A DNA stretch of 64,000 nt from Oscillospiraceae bacterium (GTDB lineage: Bacteria > Bacillota > Clostridia > Oscillospirales > Acutalibacteraceae), in NCBI GenBank assembly GCA_015066515.1, contig SVOH01000011.1, positions 1 through 64,000 of the forward strand, given 5' to 3'. This document shows, piece after piece, positions 36,421-44,613 of the stretch. Made by a program: the position numbers and the translations under genes. The notes under the pieces are model-generated. The model was not told the origin of the DNA. It did not search any database and saw only the letters and a list, made by a program, of their open reading frames with translations. Within the stretch, counting starts at the first letter, position 1; each line of letters begins with the position of its first letter.

Positions 36421-36436
36421 GTAAAGTCAAAAACAT

Positions 36437-37357
36437 TTAAACTTTTGTTAACACTTTATTTGCAATACTCGTTGGCAACACAAATTTAACCGCACTTTTT
36501 ACAAGCTCAAATTTCATATTTGTGGTTTCTATTATCTCACCATCAAGGTTTACAGGTATTGGCTCGTCTGCTGCAAACTCCATACTTGTGCAATTTTTAA
36601 GTACGCAACAATCAAGCTTTTTATGCTCGCCTTTTTTATAAAGATTCAAAAACTTTAAAATTTTTAATTTTGATATTTTATCTACAAGTGTAAAATCAAG
36701 CTTGTTGTCGTAAGGTACAGCGTCGGGCGCGCCCTTATATCCGCCTCCATAGTAGGGTGCGTTAGCAATAACTGCAAAAAGGCAGTTTTTTTGCTGTGGT
36801 GGCTCACCATCAACCGATATTTTTGCCGTTATACCAAGTTTGCCTAAAAAAGTTTTAACAATAGCAAGCGTATAAGCAAACGAGCCTGACACAAGCGGCC
36901 AGTTTTTAAAGATTGACATATCACGCGCTACTACGGCATCCATACCAACAGAGCAACCATTAAGGCAGTATTTATCGCCCGCCTTAATCAAATCCATTTC
37001 TACCGATTCTCCATCAATTTGTTCGGCAATATCTAAAAAGCTGTTACGATTTTCAAAAAACTTTAAAAAGTCATTTGCCGAGCCGCAAGGAATAACACCA
37101 AGCTCTACGTTGCTATATCCAACTATAGAATTAAGAACAGCCATAACGGTACCCTCACCGCCACAGGCAAACATCCTGATATTATCGCCTGTTTTGGCTT
37201 CATTACTCGCCGAGCGCATCATATCATCAATAGAATTTTTAAAATGTATTTTATAATCATATGCTTTGTTTGAAAAATAATTATTTATAGATTTAATTAT
37301 ATCTTCTTGAGCATTACCCTTACCTGCTAATGGATTGATATAAAAAACATATCTCAT
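36437..37357 (-). CDS. DagK/YegS-type lipid kinase
   Basis: 306 residues. Diacylglycerol kinase catalytic fold: N-terminal INPLAGKG (about 8-15), then CGGEGTVMAVLN (about 69-80), where the usual family motif is GGDGT, and GVIPCGSANDFLKFF (about 95-109). Phosphorylates diacylglycerol or a related lipid using ATP, recycling diacylglycerol into phospholipid synthesis. It lies 4 bases after the methyltransferase gene. The Glu in place of Asp is a conservative departure also seen in some relatives. Confidence 0.9.
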   Translation of the reverse strand: MRYVFYINPLAGKGNAQEDIIKSINNYFSNKAYDYKIHFKNSIDDMMRSASNEAKTGDNIRMFACGGEGTVMAVLNSIVGYSNVELGVIPCGSANDFLKFFENRNSFLDIAEQIDGESVEMDLIKAGDKYCLNGCSVGMDAVVARDMSIFKNWPLVSGSFAYTLAIVKTFLGKLGITAKISVDGEPPQQKNCLFAVIANAPYYGGGYKGAPDAVPYDNKLDFTLVDKISKLKILKFLNLYKKGEHKKLDCCVLKNCTSMEFAADEPIPVNLDGEIIETTNMKFELVKSAVKFVLPTSIANKVLTKV

Positions 37358-37361
37358 TGTT

Positions 37362-38495
37362 TTATATTCCTTTATTCTTAAAATACATAAACAGCTGACA
37401 TTTAATCATACCGTTATAAAGCTTACGGCGTTTGTCGGCAGTTTGACCGAAATGCTTTTCAAACTCATCGTGAGGACTAATTATAAAATACTTTTTACCT
37501 TGCGCTCTATCAAAGCGCTCACCCATTATTTTATAAAGCTTTTCAGCTTCTGCTACGTCAAGCAACCTTTCGCCATAAGGAGGATTAGTAATAACAAGCA
37601 AACGTTCATCAGGAGTTTTAAAATCCTTTATATCGGCTACTGCGGCTTTAACATATTTTTCCACACCCGCTTTTTTAGCATTGGCAAGTGTGAGCTCTAC
37701 GCTTGCGGGGTCTATATCATAACCTTGCGCTTTGAAATCTACATTTTTGATTATTAAATCCTGCGCGCGCATACGCTCTTGCTGCCAAACAGTTTTAGGA
37801 ATTGAACCAAATCTTTCTGCTGCGAAAAAACGGCGCAGACCGGGGGCAGTTTTAGTAGCCATTAAAGCTGACTCTATAAGCAGCGTACCGCTGCCGCAAA
37901 ATGGATCGTAAACTTGAGAATCGGGGAATATTCGCGCCAAATCGCACATTGCAGCACCCAATGTTTCTTTAAGTGGAGCATCGTTAGAATTGCGGCGGTA
38001 ACCGCGCTTATGAAGTCCCTCACCCGAGGTGTCAATCGTAACCGTTACGTTATCCTTGATTATAGTAAAACGAATCTTAAACTCAGCGCCCGTTTCTGCA
38101 AACCAGCTAATACCATACTTTGACGAAAGCCTGTTTACTATTGCTTTCTTTATTATAGACTGACAGTCAGGAATACTAAAAAGCGTTGAATTTATACTTG
38201 AACCGGCAGCCACTGGAAAAGCATCATCTTGACCGATAAAGCGCTCCCACGGAAGAGACTTGACTTTGTCAAACAGTTCCGTAAAAGTGGTTGCGTTAAA
38301 CTGTCCCATATTTATAAGTATTCGCTCGGCAAAACGGGAATTTATATTTGCGCGAGCAAGCATATTAAAATCGCCCTCTAACAAAACCCTGCCGTTTTCG
38401 ACATCCACCTTTTCAAAGCCCATACGACGAAATTCATCCGCCGCAATACTCTCAACGCCAAAAAGGCAAGGAGCTATCAATTTTATATTTTCCAT
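37362..38495 (-). CDS. THUMP-domain RNA methyltransferase (RlmL/YpsC-like)
   Basis: 377 residues. An N-terminal THUMP RNA-binding domain (about 40-155) precedes a class I SAM methyltransferase domain with VYDPFCGSGTLLIESA (SAM motif, about 193-208) and the N2-guanine signature TNPPYGERL (about 300-308). The family modifies 23S rRNA guanine (the E. coli m2G2445 activity of RlmL; YpsC in Bacillus). Exact site specificity is inferred from family only. Confidence 0.9.
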   Translation of the reverse strand: MENIKLIAPCLFGVESIAADEFRRMGFEKVDVENGRVLLEGDFNMLARANINSRFAERILINMGQFNATTFTELFDKVKSLPWERFIGQDDAFPVAAGSSINSTLFSIPDCQSIIKKAIVNRLSSKYGISWFAETGAEFKIRFTIIKDNVTVTIDTSGEGLHKRGYRRNSNDAPLKETLGAAMCDLARIFPDSQVYDPFCGSGTLLIESALMATKTAPGLRRFFAAERFGSIPKTVWQQERMRAQDLIIKNVDFKAQGYDIDPASVELTLANAKKAGVEKYVKAAVADIKDFKTPDERLLVITNPPYGERLLDVAEAEKLYKIMGERFDRAQGKKYFIISPHDEFEKHFGQTADKRRKLYNGMIKCQLFMYFKNKGI

Positions 38496-38534
38496 TTTAA
38501 AAATCCTTTTATTTTAATATATCCGCTATAAAAG

Positions 38535-38573
38535 AAAGGGCGTTTCCTACCTCTGCGATAGAAGCCGCCCAAA
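38535..38573 (-). terminator. Terminator after S1-domain gene
   Basis: On the minus strand GGGCGGCTTC pairs imperfectly with GGAAACGCCC and is followed by TTTCTTTT. It starts 10 bases after the S1 gene stop and ends the yab-type cluster. Confidence 0.75.
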
Positions 38574-38579
38574 ATTTAT

Positions 38580-39029
38580 TTAATATCCATTGCCTCGCTT
38601 TGTGCGATTTGCATCGGGATTTTTACGTTTTAAGTCAGAAAACTTCTCATCGCTTGTTTGCTTAAAACGATTCATCATTTCCTCAAAGCTTGCAGGCTCA
38701 CTCTTTTTTGGAGTCCACGTATATGTATTATCTATCGGTTGCTTTGTAACAGTTTTCTTTTCACGACGAGGTGCATCCTCGCTTTTCTTTTCGGGCGGTA
38801 ACGCGCGTTTTATACTTAGCGAAATTTTTCCATCATCGCCTATATTCAAAACCTTTACTTTAACAATTTCATTGGTCTTTACGTGTTCATTTATATCGTT
38901 TACGTAATTTTTGGCAACCTCGGATATATGCACCATACCCGATTTGCCGTCACCGATATCTACAAAAACTCCAAATGATGTTATTGTAGTAATTTTTCCT
39001 TCTACAATGTCGCCAATTTTAAGCTCCAT
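38580..39029 (-). CDS. S1 RNA-binding domain protein (YabR-like)
   Basis: 149 residues. One S1 domain fills about residues 1-75 (GDIVEGKITTITSFGVFVDIGDGKSGMVHISEV), followed by a basic, probably disordered tail with TYTWTPKKSEPASFEEMMNRFK and a final RTKRGNGY. The domain plus tail and the position after divIC match YabR of the Bacillus yabOPQ-divIC-yabR order. Presumed RNA or ribosome binding; no more precise role is readable. Confidence 0.9.
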   Translation of the reverse strand: MELKIGDIVEGKITTITSFGVFVDIGDGKSGMVHISEVAKNYVNDINEHVKTNEIVKVKVLNIGDDGKISLSIKRALPPEKKSEDAPRREKKTVTKQPIDNTYTWTPKKSEPASFEEMMNRFKQTSDEKFSDLKRKNPDANRTKRGNGY

Positions 39030-39046
39030 AAATTTAAAAAGTCCCC

Positions 39047-39337
39047 CTAATTGCCTGATATATCAATATAAATTTCTTCATCAGAATAAACAAATCCCAA
39101 TCGCTCTCGTGCCGCTTTTTCTATTATTGCCGCATGCGAATCACTTTCAAGCAATGATTCATATTCTTCAACAGTCAGTTTTAATGTGTCACGCTGATTT
39201 TCATATTCCGCAAGCTCGGCTTTTACTTTTGCCAACTCATTACCCAAACCTATAAGCGTTGCCACCATATAAATAGAAACACCAAGAACAATAACCCGCA
39301 CTATGACGCTTTTTTTACGTTTCGGTTTTTGTTTCAT
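39047..39337 (-). CDS. divIC: Septum formation initiator DivIC/FtsL-like
   Basis: 96 residues: basic cytoplasmic N-terminus (KPKRKK), one membrane helix (about 12-32), then a coiled coil (about 33-70) ending in the DivIC-type IIEKAARERLGFVYSDEEIY block. Bitopic divisome scaffold that works with FtsL and DivIB. Its start overlaps the yabQ end by 23 bases, so translation is likely coupled. The order yabP-yabQ-divIC-S1 supports DivIC over FtsL. Confidence 0.93.
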   Translation of the reverse strand: MKQKPKRKKSVIVRVIVLGVSIYMVATLIGLGNELAKVKAELAEYENQRDTLKLTVEEYESLLESDSHAAIIEKAARERLGFVYSDEEIYIDISGN

Positions 39338-39833
39338 TTATAGTCTTCTCCATATGCATAATATTTTTATTAGTATACAACAGTTGAATAGTATTTTTCA
39401 AGAGTTTTTTTGCTCTTTTAAAGATTTTAATTATGAACTTAACCGCCTTATAGGTAAAGCATTCTATTCTTATATAAAAATAACCTGCTATTTTATTCGA
39501 TTTTTGTATAATTACATTTATATTTTCAAAAATAAATTTAAAAAAACAGTATAAAAATTTTGAAACACTTATTCTAAATAAAACAAAACCAAGCAGCTCG
39601 CATATCAATACATATCCCCTTATCTCACCATTAGTACGCGCTATTAAAAAGATAAAGGTTAAAAACGCATAAAGCACCCACAACAATATATCGCCTATGG
39701 TTACGGCTAACAATGAATTTAAACAAACCTTACGCAGTGACCTGACAATATCGTATATAGCGCAACAAATTGCCCCTAGACATAAGGATAATAAAAATGT
39801 AATTATTTGATTATTGTTGTTAATCTCCCACAT
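39315..39833 (-). CDS. yabQ: Spore cortex biosynthesis protein YabQ
   Basis: 172 residues with about four membrane helices in the first 110 residues (FLLSLCLGAICCAIYDIVRSLRK at the start is characteristic) and a basic C-terminal tail. In Bacillus YabQ is made in the mother cell and is needed for cortex formation. Start 3 bases after the yabP stop, with AGGTGA as ribosome site. Identification rests on the N-terminal pattern and the synteny with yabP and divIC. Confidence 0.92.
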   Translation of the reverse strand: MWEINNNNQIITFLLSLCLGAICCAIYDIVRSLRKVCLNSLLAVTIGDILLWVLYAFLTFIFLIARTNGEIRGYVLICELLGFVLFRISVSKFLYCFFKFIFENINVIIQKSNKIAGYFYIRIECFTYKAVKFIIKIFKRAKKLLKNTIQLLYTNKNIMHMEKTINETKTET

Positions 39834-39836
39834 AGT

Positions 39837-40109
39837 TCACCTAAAAAGGCGTGACAAAAAACCGCCCGTCGATTTAACATCAGACATATAAACCACCGCA
39901 TATACTTTACCTCCGGCAGTTAAATCACCTGTAGCAGTATTAAAGCTTTCAATATGTAGCAGTTCGCCTTTTACGGTCATTTTACCAAGCTCACTATCTA
40001 GCAAAATCGTTTCATCATCAAAGCTTATTACTTCTTTGACACCGGATATGTTAAGCCTTTTTCGATTTTCAATTATAACATTCTGAATAGCAGTAATATT
40101 TTCTTCCAA
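39837..40109 (-). CDS. yabP: Sporulation protein YabP
   Basis: 90 residues if started at the TTG at 40109, which has GAGGTG seven bases upstream; a GTG at 40124 lacks a ribosome site. The YabP fold is recognised by LNISGVKEVISFDDETILLDSELGKM-type strands and the GELLHIES block. The family coats or shapes the forespore cortex region and is sporulation-specific. The ribosome site lies in the 3' arm of a terminator-like hairpin (40113-40148), so expression may be attenuated. Confidence 0.9.
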   Translation of the reverse strand: MEENITAIQNVIIENRKRLNISGVKEVISFDDETILLDSELGKMTVKGELLHIESFNTATGDLTAGGKVYAVVYMSDVKSTGGFLSRLFR

Positions 40110-40112
40110 AAC

Positions 40113-40148
40113 AAAACACCTCACTTAAATATATTTGTGAGGTGTTTT
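40113..40148 (-). promoter_or_regulatory. Terminator-like hairpin that contains the yabP ribosome site
   Basis: AAAACACCTCAC (40113-40124) and GTGAGGTGTTTT (40137-40148) pair perfectly over 12 bp around an AT loop, 3 bases after the S4-gene stop. On the minus strand the 3' arm reads GTGAGGTGTTTTGTTTT, so it is both a plausible terminator with T run and the Shine-Dalgarno of yabP. It could separate constitutive from sporulation genes. Confidence 0.65.
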
Positions 40149-40150
40149 AG

Positions 40151-40393
40151 TTATTCTATTATTTTATACATAAGTGACGCATCATCTTTTTTTACAGCTT
40201 CAGCAATACTAAGCACCTGAACCTTTACGTTTTTAGAACCAAACGATATTTCTATTATATCATTTACTTTTACATCAAGTGATGCACGCGCTACACGACC
40301 ATTAACCGTTACTCTCCCCGCATCACAAGCCTCGTTGGCGATTGTGCGGCGTTTTATGATGCGTGATACCTTTAAATACTTATCTAATCTCAT
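40151..40393 (-). CDS. S4-domain RNA-binding protein (RqcP/YabO-like)
   Basis: 80 residues consisting of one S4 domain: [35 protein letters not shown]. The size and position match YabO/RqcP, which binds the 50S subunit and helps RqcH add alanine tails in rescue of stalled chains; Hsp15 is the enterobacterial relative. It lies 63 bases after the HU gene, beyond HU's terminator hairpin. Confidence 0.9.
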   Translation of the reverse strand: MRLDKYLKVSRIIKRRTIANEACDAGRVTVNGRVARASLDVKVNDIIEISFGSKNVKVQVLSIAEAVKKDDASLMYKIIE

Positions 40394-40405
40394 ATATCTT
40401 CCTTC

Positions 40406-40436
40406 AAAAATTCAGAGCCGCCATAATTGGCGGCTC
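40406..40436 (-). terminator. HU gene terminator
   Basis: Perfect 8-bp GC-rich stem GAGCCGCC (40415-40422) with GGCGGCTC (40429-40436), 6-base loop, followed on the minus strand by TGAATTTTTG. It lies 20 bases after the hup stop and just ahead of the S4 gene, so some read-through is likely. Confidence 0.75.
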
Positions 40437-40455
40437 ATCATCTGCTAATTTACTA

Positions 40456-40728
40456 TTAGTTGATAGCGTCTTTAAGAGCTTTACCAGCCTTGAATGCGGG
40501 AGCCTTTGAAGCAGCGATCTTAATCTTCTTACCGGTAAGAGGATTGATACCTTCACGAGCTGCGCGCTCTTTAACTGAGAATGTACCAAAGCCAACAAGA
40601 GCTACCTTGTCGCCTGCCTTAAGAGTATCTGCGATAGCATCGAAAACTGCTGCTACTGCCTTTGCTGCATCTTTGTTAGAAAGACCTGCTTTCTCTGCAA
40701 CTGCTGCTACTAATTCTGTCTTGTTCAT
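40456..40728 (-). CDS. hup: DNA-binding protein HU
   Basis: 90 residues, the usual length of HU. Small dimeric nucleoid protein. Family pattern: [28 protein letters not shown], the [24 protein letters not shown] core and the arm ending. It has its own promoter (40816-40843) and a GGAGG site. Its presence between the flippase and yabO-type gene is seen in many Clostridia. Confidence 0.98.
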   Translation of the reverse strand: MNKTELVAAVAEKAGLSNKDAAKAVAAVFDAIADTLKAGDKVALVGFGTFSVKERAAREGINPLTGKKIKIAASKAPAFKAGKALKDAIN

Positions 40729-40815
40729 TGTTAGAACCTCCTGAATATTTTTGATTTCTTAAAGTGTTTCACACTTGAATTGCAAGCGTTTAAAAATACT
40801 TCAAACGTCTATTTA

Positions 40816-40843
40816 ATTATAACTTATCTTTTTAAAAAATCAA
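40816..40843 (-). promoter_or_regulatory. HU promoter
   Basis: Minus strand TTGATT (40843-40838), 16 bases, TATAAT (40821-40816), start near 40809. The leader of about 80 bases has a small AAGTG/CACTT hairpin near 40764-40778. Confidence 0.65.
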
Positions 40844-40910
40844 CTGATTTTAATATATTTATTAAAAATATTCAAACTATGCTGCATATTTTTATCAATT
40901 TTTACCAAAA

Positions 40911-42596
40911 TCATCTAATTATTTTAAATTTTGTAAGCAATTTTACTATCCTTTCACCTTTTGGTAAAGACAAAACATCATCTGCCTCAAACGTATTTAA
41001 TAGTACAAGAACTATTAAATAAACAACTGCGGCAACGGCTATTTCAATTATGGTGCCGATTTTGCCCATTGAACTTAGGTCTAAAACAATAGTAGAAAGA
41101 CCGCAAAATAGCGCCGATACAAGCGGCTTTAAAATAGTTTTCCAAAAATTTGGTATAACCTTAGTGCTTAAAATTAAAGTTATTAGGTGCGCAATAAACA
41201 CAAACATAAAACACGCCAATGTACCTATGGCTGCCCCTTGAATATTAATTGAAGGCACACTTACCAAAAAATAGTTAACTAAAACTTTTATAACCGCTCC
41301 TATGGCAATATTAATAAACGCAAATAATTCTTTTTTTACAGATTGAAGCATACTGGTCATTGGAATAGAGATTCCTGCAAAAACTGCTGCCAATCCATAA
41401 ATTCGAAGTATATTTCCACCAATTTCAACAGAGGCTGTCGTGCTATATATAAGGTTCATAATTTCATCGCCCATAAAAACAAAGCCCATACCTATAGGCA
41501 TTGATATTATTGCTGTTAATTTTATTGGGGATTCGATATTTCTTTTTATAAGTGCCCTATCCTTTTTTGTCCAAGCGGTAGCCAAAACAGGTAGTGCACT
41601 AACACCCAAAACAGACGTTATTGCCGGAACCAAATTATAAAGCGTAAACGCTTTACCGCGTATACCATAAAGAAATGTTGGTAACTCATCATTACTCAGG
41701 GCTGTTGACGAATTCAAATTGTAATCAACAATAGAGTTATGATACATATTTCTAATAGTATCGGCACTATCAGCCATCATTTTTGTAAGATGATTTTTTA
41801 CAAAAAAAGCATCAGCTAAGGACGAAAAACTATTTGCTAAAGAAGCAAAAACAACAGGAATAGCAATTAGTATAACCGCTCGCACAATCGCAGAGGTATT
41901 TTGAGCTGTAGGTGAATTATCCAGTTCTTGTTTTGTTATACCGTCCCCTTTTGTTTTATAACGAATAAACAAAAAGAACGCAGCAGCTACACTACCTATA
42001 GTAATACCAAACATTGCGCCTGCGGCCGACAAAGCAACGCTGTTGGTAGTTTTTAACACAATATAAGCAAATCCATAACCCAAAATCAACTTGCCCAAGG
42101 CTTCGATAATGTCAGAAATCGCCGTTGGGTACATATTACGGAGTCCTTCGTAATAGCCTCGAAAAGCAGATGTTATACAACAAACCAACAACGCCGGAAC
42201 GATAGCATATATGCTATAAATGGTTTTGCCCGTGGAATCAGTGCTTGCAACAAATTTTGGTGTAAAAATCAACATAATAAATGTAGCAATTAATCCCGTT
42301 ATAATAAAAATTTTGCTTGTCACCTTAAATACTTTTTTTACATCATTATATCTTTCCTTAGCCATATTTTCGGCGACAATTCGCGAAATTGCTATAGGTA
42401 AGCCTGCCATAGCCAAAGTGTATATAGGTGTAAACAAATCATACGCAGAAGAAAAATAGCCAAATCCTAAATCGCCTATTAAGTTAGAAAGTGGAATTTT
42501 AAATACTGCACCTATTACTTTTACCAAAAGTGTTGAGCAAAGCAATATTATCGCACCATACTCAAAACTTTGCTGTTTTCTTTTATTTTCCTGCAT
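40911..42596 (-). CDS. Polysaccharide flippase of the MOP superfamily (SpoVB/YabM-like)
   Basis: 561 residues with about 14 hydrophobic segments. It starts with a short basic tail and ALLLCSTLLVKVIGAVFKIPLSNLIG-type helix 1, characteristic of the SpoVB/YabM/MurJ branch of MVF flippases. Moves lipid-linked peptidoglycan or polysaccharide precursors across the membrane. In Bacillus yabM lies just upstream of yabN-yabO-yabP, and this gene has the same position. Whether it acts on lipid II during sporulation or in vegetative growth cannot be decided. Confidence 0.9.
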   Translation of the reverse strand: MQENKRKQQSFEYGAIILLCSTLLVKVIGAVFKIPLSNLIGDLGFGYFSSAYDLFTPIYTLAMAGLPIAISRIVAENMAKERYNDVKKVFKVTSKIFIITGLIATFIMLIFTPKFVASTDSTGKTIYSIYAIVPALLVCCITSAFRGYYEGLRNMYPTAISDIIEALGKLILGYGFAYIVLKTTNSVALSAAGAMFGITIGSVAAAFFLFIRYKTKGDGITKQELDNSPTAQNTSAIVRAVILIAIPVVFASLANSFSSLADAFFVKNHLTKMMADSADTIRNMYHNSIVDYNLNSSTALSNDELPTFLYGIRGKAFTLYNLVPAITSVLGVSALPVLATAWTKKDRALIKRNIESPIKLTAIISMPIGMGFVFMGDEIMNLIYSTTASVEIGGNILRIYGLAAVFAGISIPMTSMLQSVKKELFAFINIAIGAVIKVLVNYFLVSVPSINIQGAAIGTLACFMFVFIAHLITLILSTKVIPNFWKTILKPLVSALFCGLSTIVLDLSSMGKIGTIIEIAVAAVVYLIVLVLLNTFEADDVLSLPKGERIVKLLTKFKIIR

Positions 42597-42607
42597 AATA
42601 TACCTTC

Positions 42608-43297
42608 CTAATCACAAATAGCTTCTAAAACTTTCAAGAACACTTCAGATAAAGTTTGACCGTCGCCCGTATTCATTTCACTGTAATTTGCATACGCATC
42701 CTCGCCCGCATCGTCAGATACACGGCGAAGGCTTAAATACGGAATATCTGCCATGTCACATACAGAAGCAATGGCGGCTGTTTCCATATCACAGGTTGTA
42801 GCCCCAAATGTTTTGCGCAAGAAATTGCTGTCATTTTTATTGCAGATAAAACGATCTCCGCAAACGGCTGTGCCGTGCACACACTCGCCGATTGCCGACT
42901 GTGCTTTTTCTAAAAGCTTATTATCGACTTCGTAAATATACTTTTGTGATGGCTTTTCGCAGGGCTTATAGCCAATACCCGTAAGGTCGAAATCATGCTC
43001 CAAAAACTTATCAGGCAATACTATTTCACCGCGATGCACACCGCTAATACCGCCCGACAATCCAAAATTAAGAATGTATGTACAGCCTATATCAGCAAGA
43101 TGTGTTGCGGCTGTTGCAGCATTTACCTTGCCTATTCCGCAATTAATGCATACTACACCCGTATTTTCAATATCAAACTGTACAGCCAAACGGTTAAAAT
43201 AATTATAGCTTTGTGGATTATAAACTTTTGCTGATTCTAAAAACGGAGTATACTCATCGTAATCAGCAACAACAATGCCAATTTTTTTGTTTTTCAT
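42608..43297 (-). CDS. MTAN-like nucleosidase (PNP/UDP phosphorylase family)
   Basis: 229 residues. The fold and sequence match 5'-methylthioadenosine/S-adenosylhomocysteine nucleosidases: GIGKVNAATAATHLAD (about 55-70), NFGLSGGI (about 77-84), CDMETAAIASVC (about 170-181) with the ribose-binding Met-Glu, and RRVSDDAG, where the catalytic Asp lies. Hydrolyses the N-glycosidic bond of MTA/SAH or a related nucleoside. Longer divergence at the N-terminus (EYTPFLESA) means a different nucleoside substrate is possible. Confidence 0.85.
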   Translation of the reverse strand: MKNKKIGIVVADYDEYTPFLESAKVYNPQSYNYFNRLAVQFDIENTGVVCINCGIGKVNAATAATHLADIGCTYILNFGLSGGISGVHRGEIVLPDKFLEHDFDLTGIGYKPCEKPSQKYIYEVDNKLLEKAQSAIGECVHGTAVCGDRFICNKNDSNFLRKTFGATTCDMETAAIASVCDMADIPYLSLRRVSDDAGEDAYANYSEMNTGDGQTLSEVFLKVLEAICD

Positions 43298-43308
43298 ATT
43301 TGTATTCC

Positions 43309-43668
43309 TTAATCAAGCTTTGCACCGCAACTATTACAAAAAGCAGAGTTAATATCTATGTTTGCACTACATCGTGGGCACACGCGCTTATTCTTTATAT
43401 TTTGAATATCTGCATTAAGTCGGGCTATTTCTTCGTTTTTTTCAATTATTGCGTCAACAAGATTTCTTGTTTCATCATCAAGGTCATTATCTTTTTTTAC
43501 AAGTTCAAAATAGATACGACCCAAGTCAGCAAAATCCTTTTCTCGCTTTGATTTAAGCGAAGCAATATTAAATTTTTGTTTTTCGGTAGTAACTACCTCA
43601 CCTGTTTTTTGGCAAGCAACATCAAATACCTCTTTAGTCTTGTTTATAGCATCGTCTAAAAAACCCAT
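43309..43668 (-). CDS. Coiled-coil zinc-ribbon protein of unknown function
   Basis: 119 residues. An N-terminal amphipathic segment (GFLDDAINKTKEVFDVACQ), a central helical region (about 30-90) and a C-terminal zinc ribbon with CPRCSANIDINSAFCNSCG (two CxxC knuckles). No membrane segment. Small proteins of this type are common in Clostridia; no function is established. It sits 12 bases upstream of the nucleosidase and 18 after the kinase, so it belongs to the same long transcript. Confidence 0.8.
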   Translation of the reverse strand: MGFLDDAINKTKEVFDVACQKTGEVVTTEKQKFNIASLKSKREKDFADLGRIYFELVKKDNDLDDETRNLVDAIIEKNEEIARLNADIQNIKNKRVCPRCSANIDINSAFCNSCGAKLD

Positions 43669-43686
43669 TTTAATTCCTCCAATATA

Positions 43687-44613
43687 TTAAAGTTTAAGTC
43701 CGCCTATAAATTCACGTATAAGCGCATTATCCGGAACGAGTGAACTGTTTATATCTTCAAAAAGTTCGAGTGAATTTGCAGTCTTAATAAAATAATCGTA
43801 ACAAGGAGCGTTTTTGTTTACGGTATTTCTCATCTTACCAAACCGCTCACGGTAAACACCCAACTCATAAGGATGAAAAGTTACCAGTTGGATATCGGCC
43901 GTATCCTTAAAGCAATACAGGTATTTTCTTTCACCGTCTATCACATTATTCCAAAGATGTAATGTTTCTGTAGCTGTAGCTCCTCTAAATTTATCATCAC
44001 GAAGCACTCTGCGAACAAGTCTTATTTGACGGCTAGACAGCAACTGAACACCGTTGTCATCATCTACCGAACGATTAACGCTAATATATATTTTAAAAAT
44101 ATTTTTACGTGGAACCAAATCTGAAATCAGCGGATTCATTGCGTGAAGTCCTTCTACAATTATGATTCCTTTATTGCCTATATCAATAGGATTTGCATTA
44201 TGAATGCTTGACTTGGTTTTAAAATCATATTTTGGTAAATTTGTTTTTCCGTTTACAATTATCTCGTCAAAGCATTTTTTAATAAGCTCAATATCAAGCG
44301 AATGAACCGATTCTATATCGGTGCTTCCATCGGGTAATATTGGCAGTTTATTAACGGGTAGATAAAAATCATCCAACGATACAACCTCGACCGTCTCGCC
44401 AAGTGATTTTAATTTTTCTTGCAAAATATGCGCTGTGGTTGTCTTGCCCGAACCGGACGGACCGGCTATTGCCACAATCTTTATATCGTCATCCGCCTCA
44501 ACTCGTTTTGCTATACTCGCTATGTTCTCTAAATATTCATTATTACAAAGCTCGATAAATTCTTTAGGACATTCTAGTGCTTTTTTGTTAATCTCGTTTA
44601 AAGTATTTATCAT
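43687..44613 (-). CDS. Uridine kinase-like P-loop nucleoside kinase
   Basis: 308 residues from the ATG at 44613, chosen because AGGTGAG precedes it; an in-frame GTG nine bases earlier lies inside that site. Walker A GPSGSGKTTTAHIL (about 52-66) and SLDDFYLP (about 85) are the uridine/cytidine kinase pattern, with RQIRLVRRVLRD and HPYELGVYRER later. Clostridial homologues are often about 550 residues with an N-terminal TGS/ThrRS-like half that is absent here. It overlaps the hemZ end by 26 bases. The substrate is not certain. Confidence 0.85.
   Translation of the reverse strand: MINTLNEINKKALECPKEFIELCNNEYLENIASIAKRVEADDDIKIVAIAGPSGSGKTTTAHILQEKLKSLGETVEVVSLDDFYLPVNKLPILPDGSTDIESVHSLDIELIKKCFDEIIVNGKTNLPKYDFKTKSSIHNANPIDIGNKGIIIVEGLHAMNPLISDLVPRKNIFKIYISVNRSVDDDNGVQLLSSRQIRLVRRVLRDDKFRGATATETLHLWNNVIDGERKYLYCFKDTADIQLVTFHPYELGVYRERFGKMRNTVNKNAPCYDYFIKTANSLELFEDINSSLVPDNALIREFIGGLKL

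Noticed and set aside
36347-36436. CIRCE/HrcA operator upstream of groES
   Set aside because: I searched both strands for TTAGCACTC and GAGTGCTAA arms and found none; only a 5-bp-arm palindrome is present.
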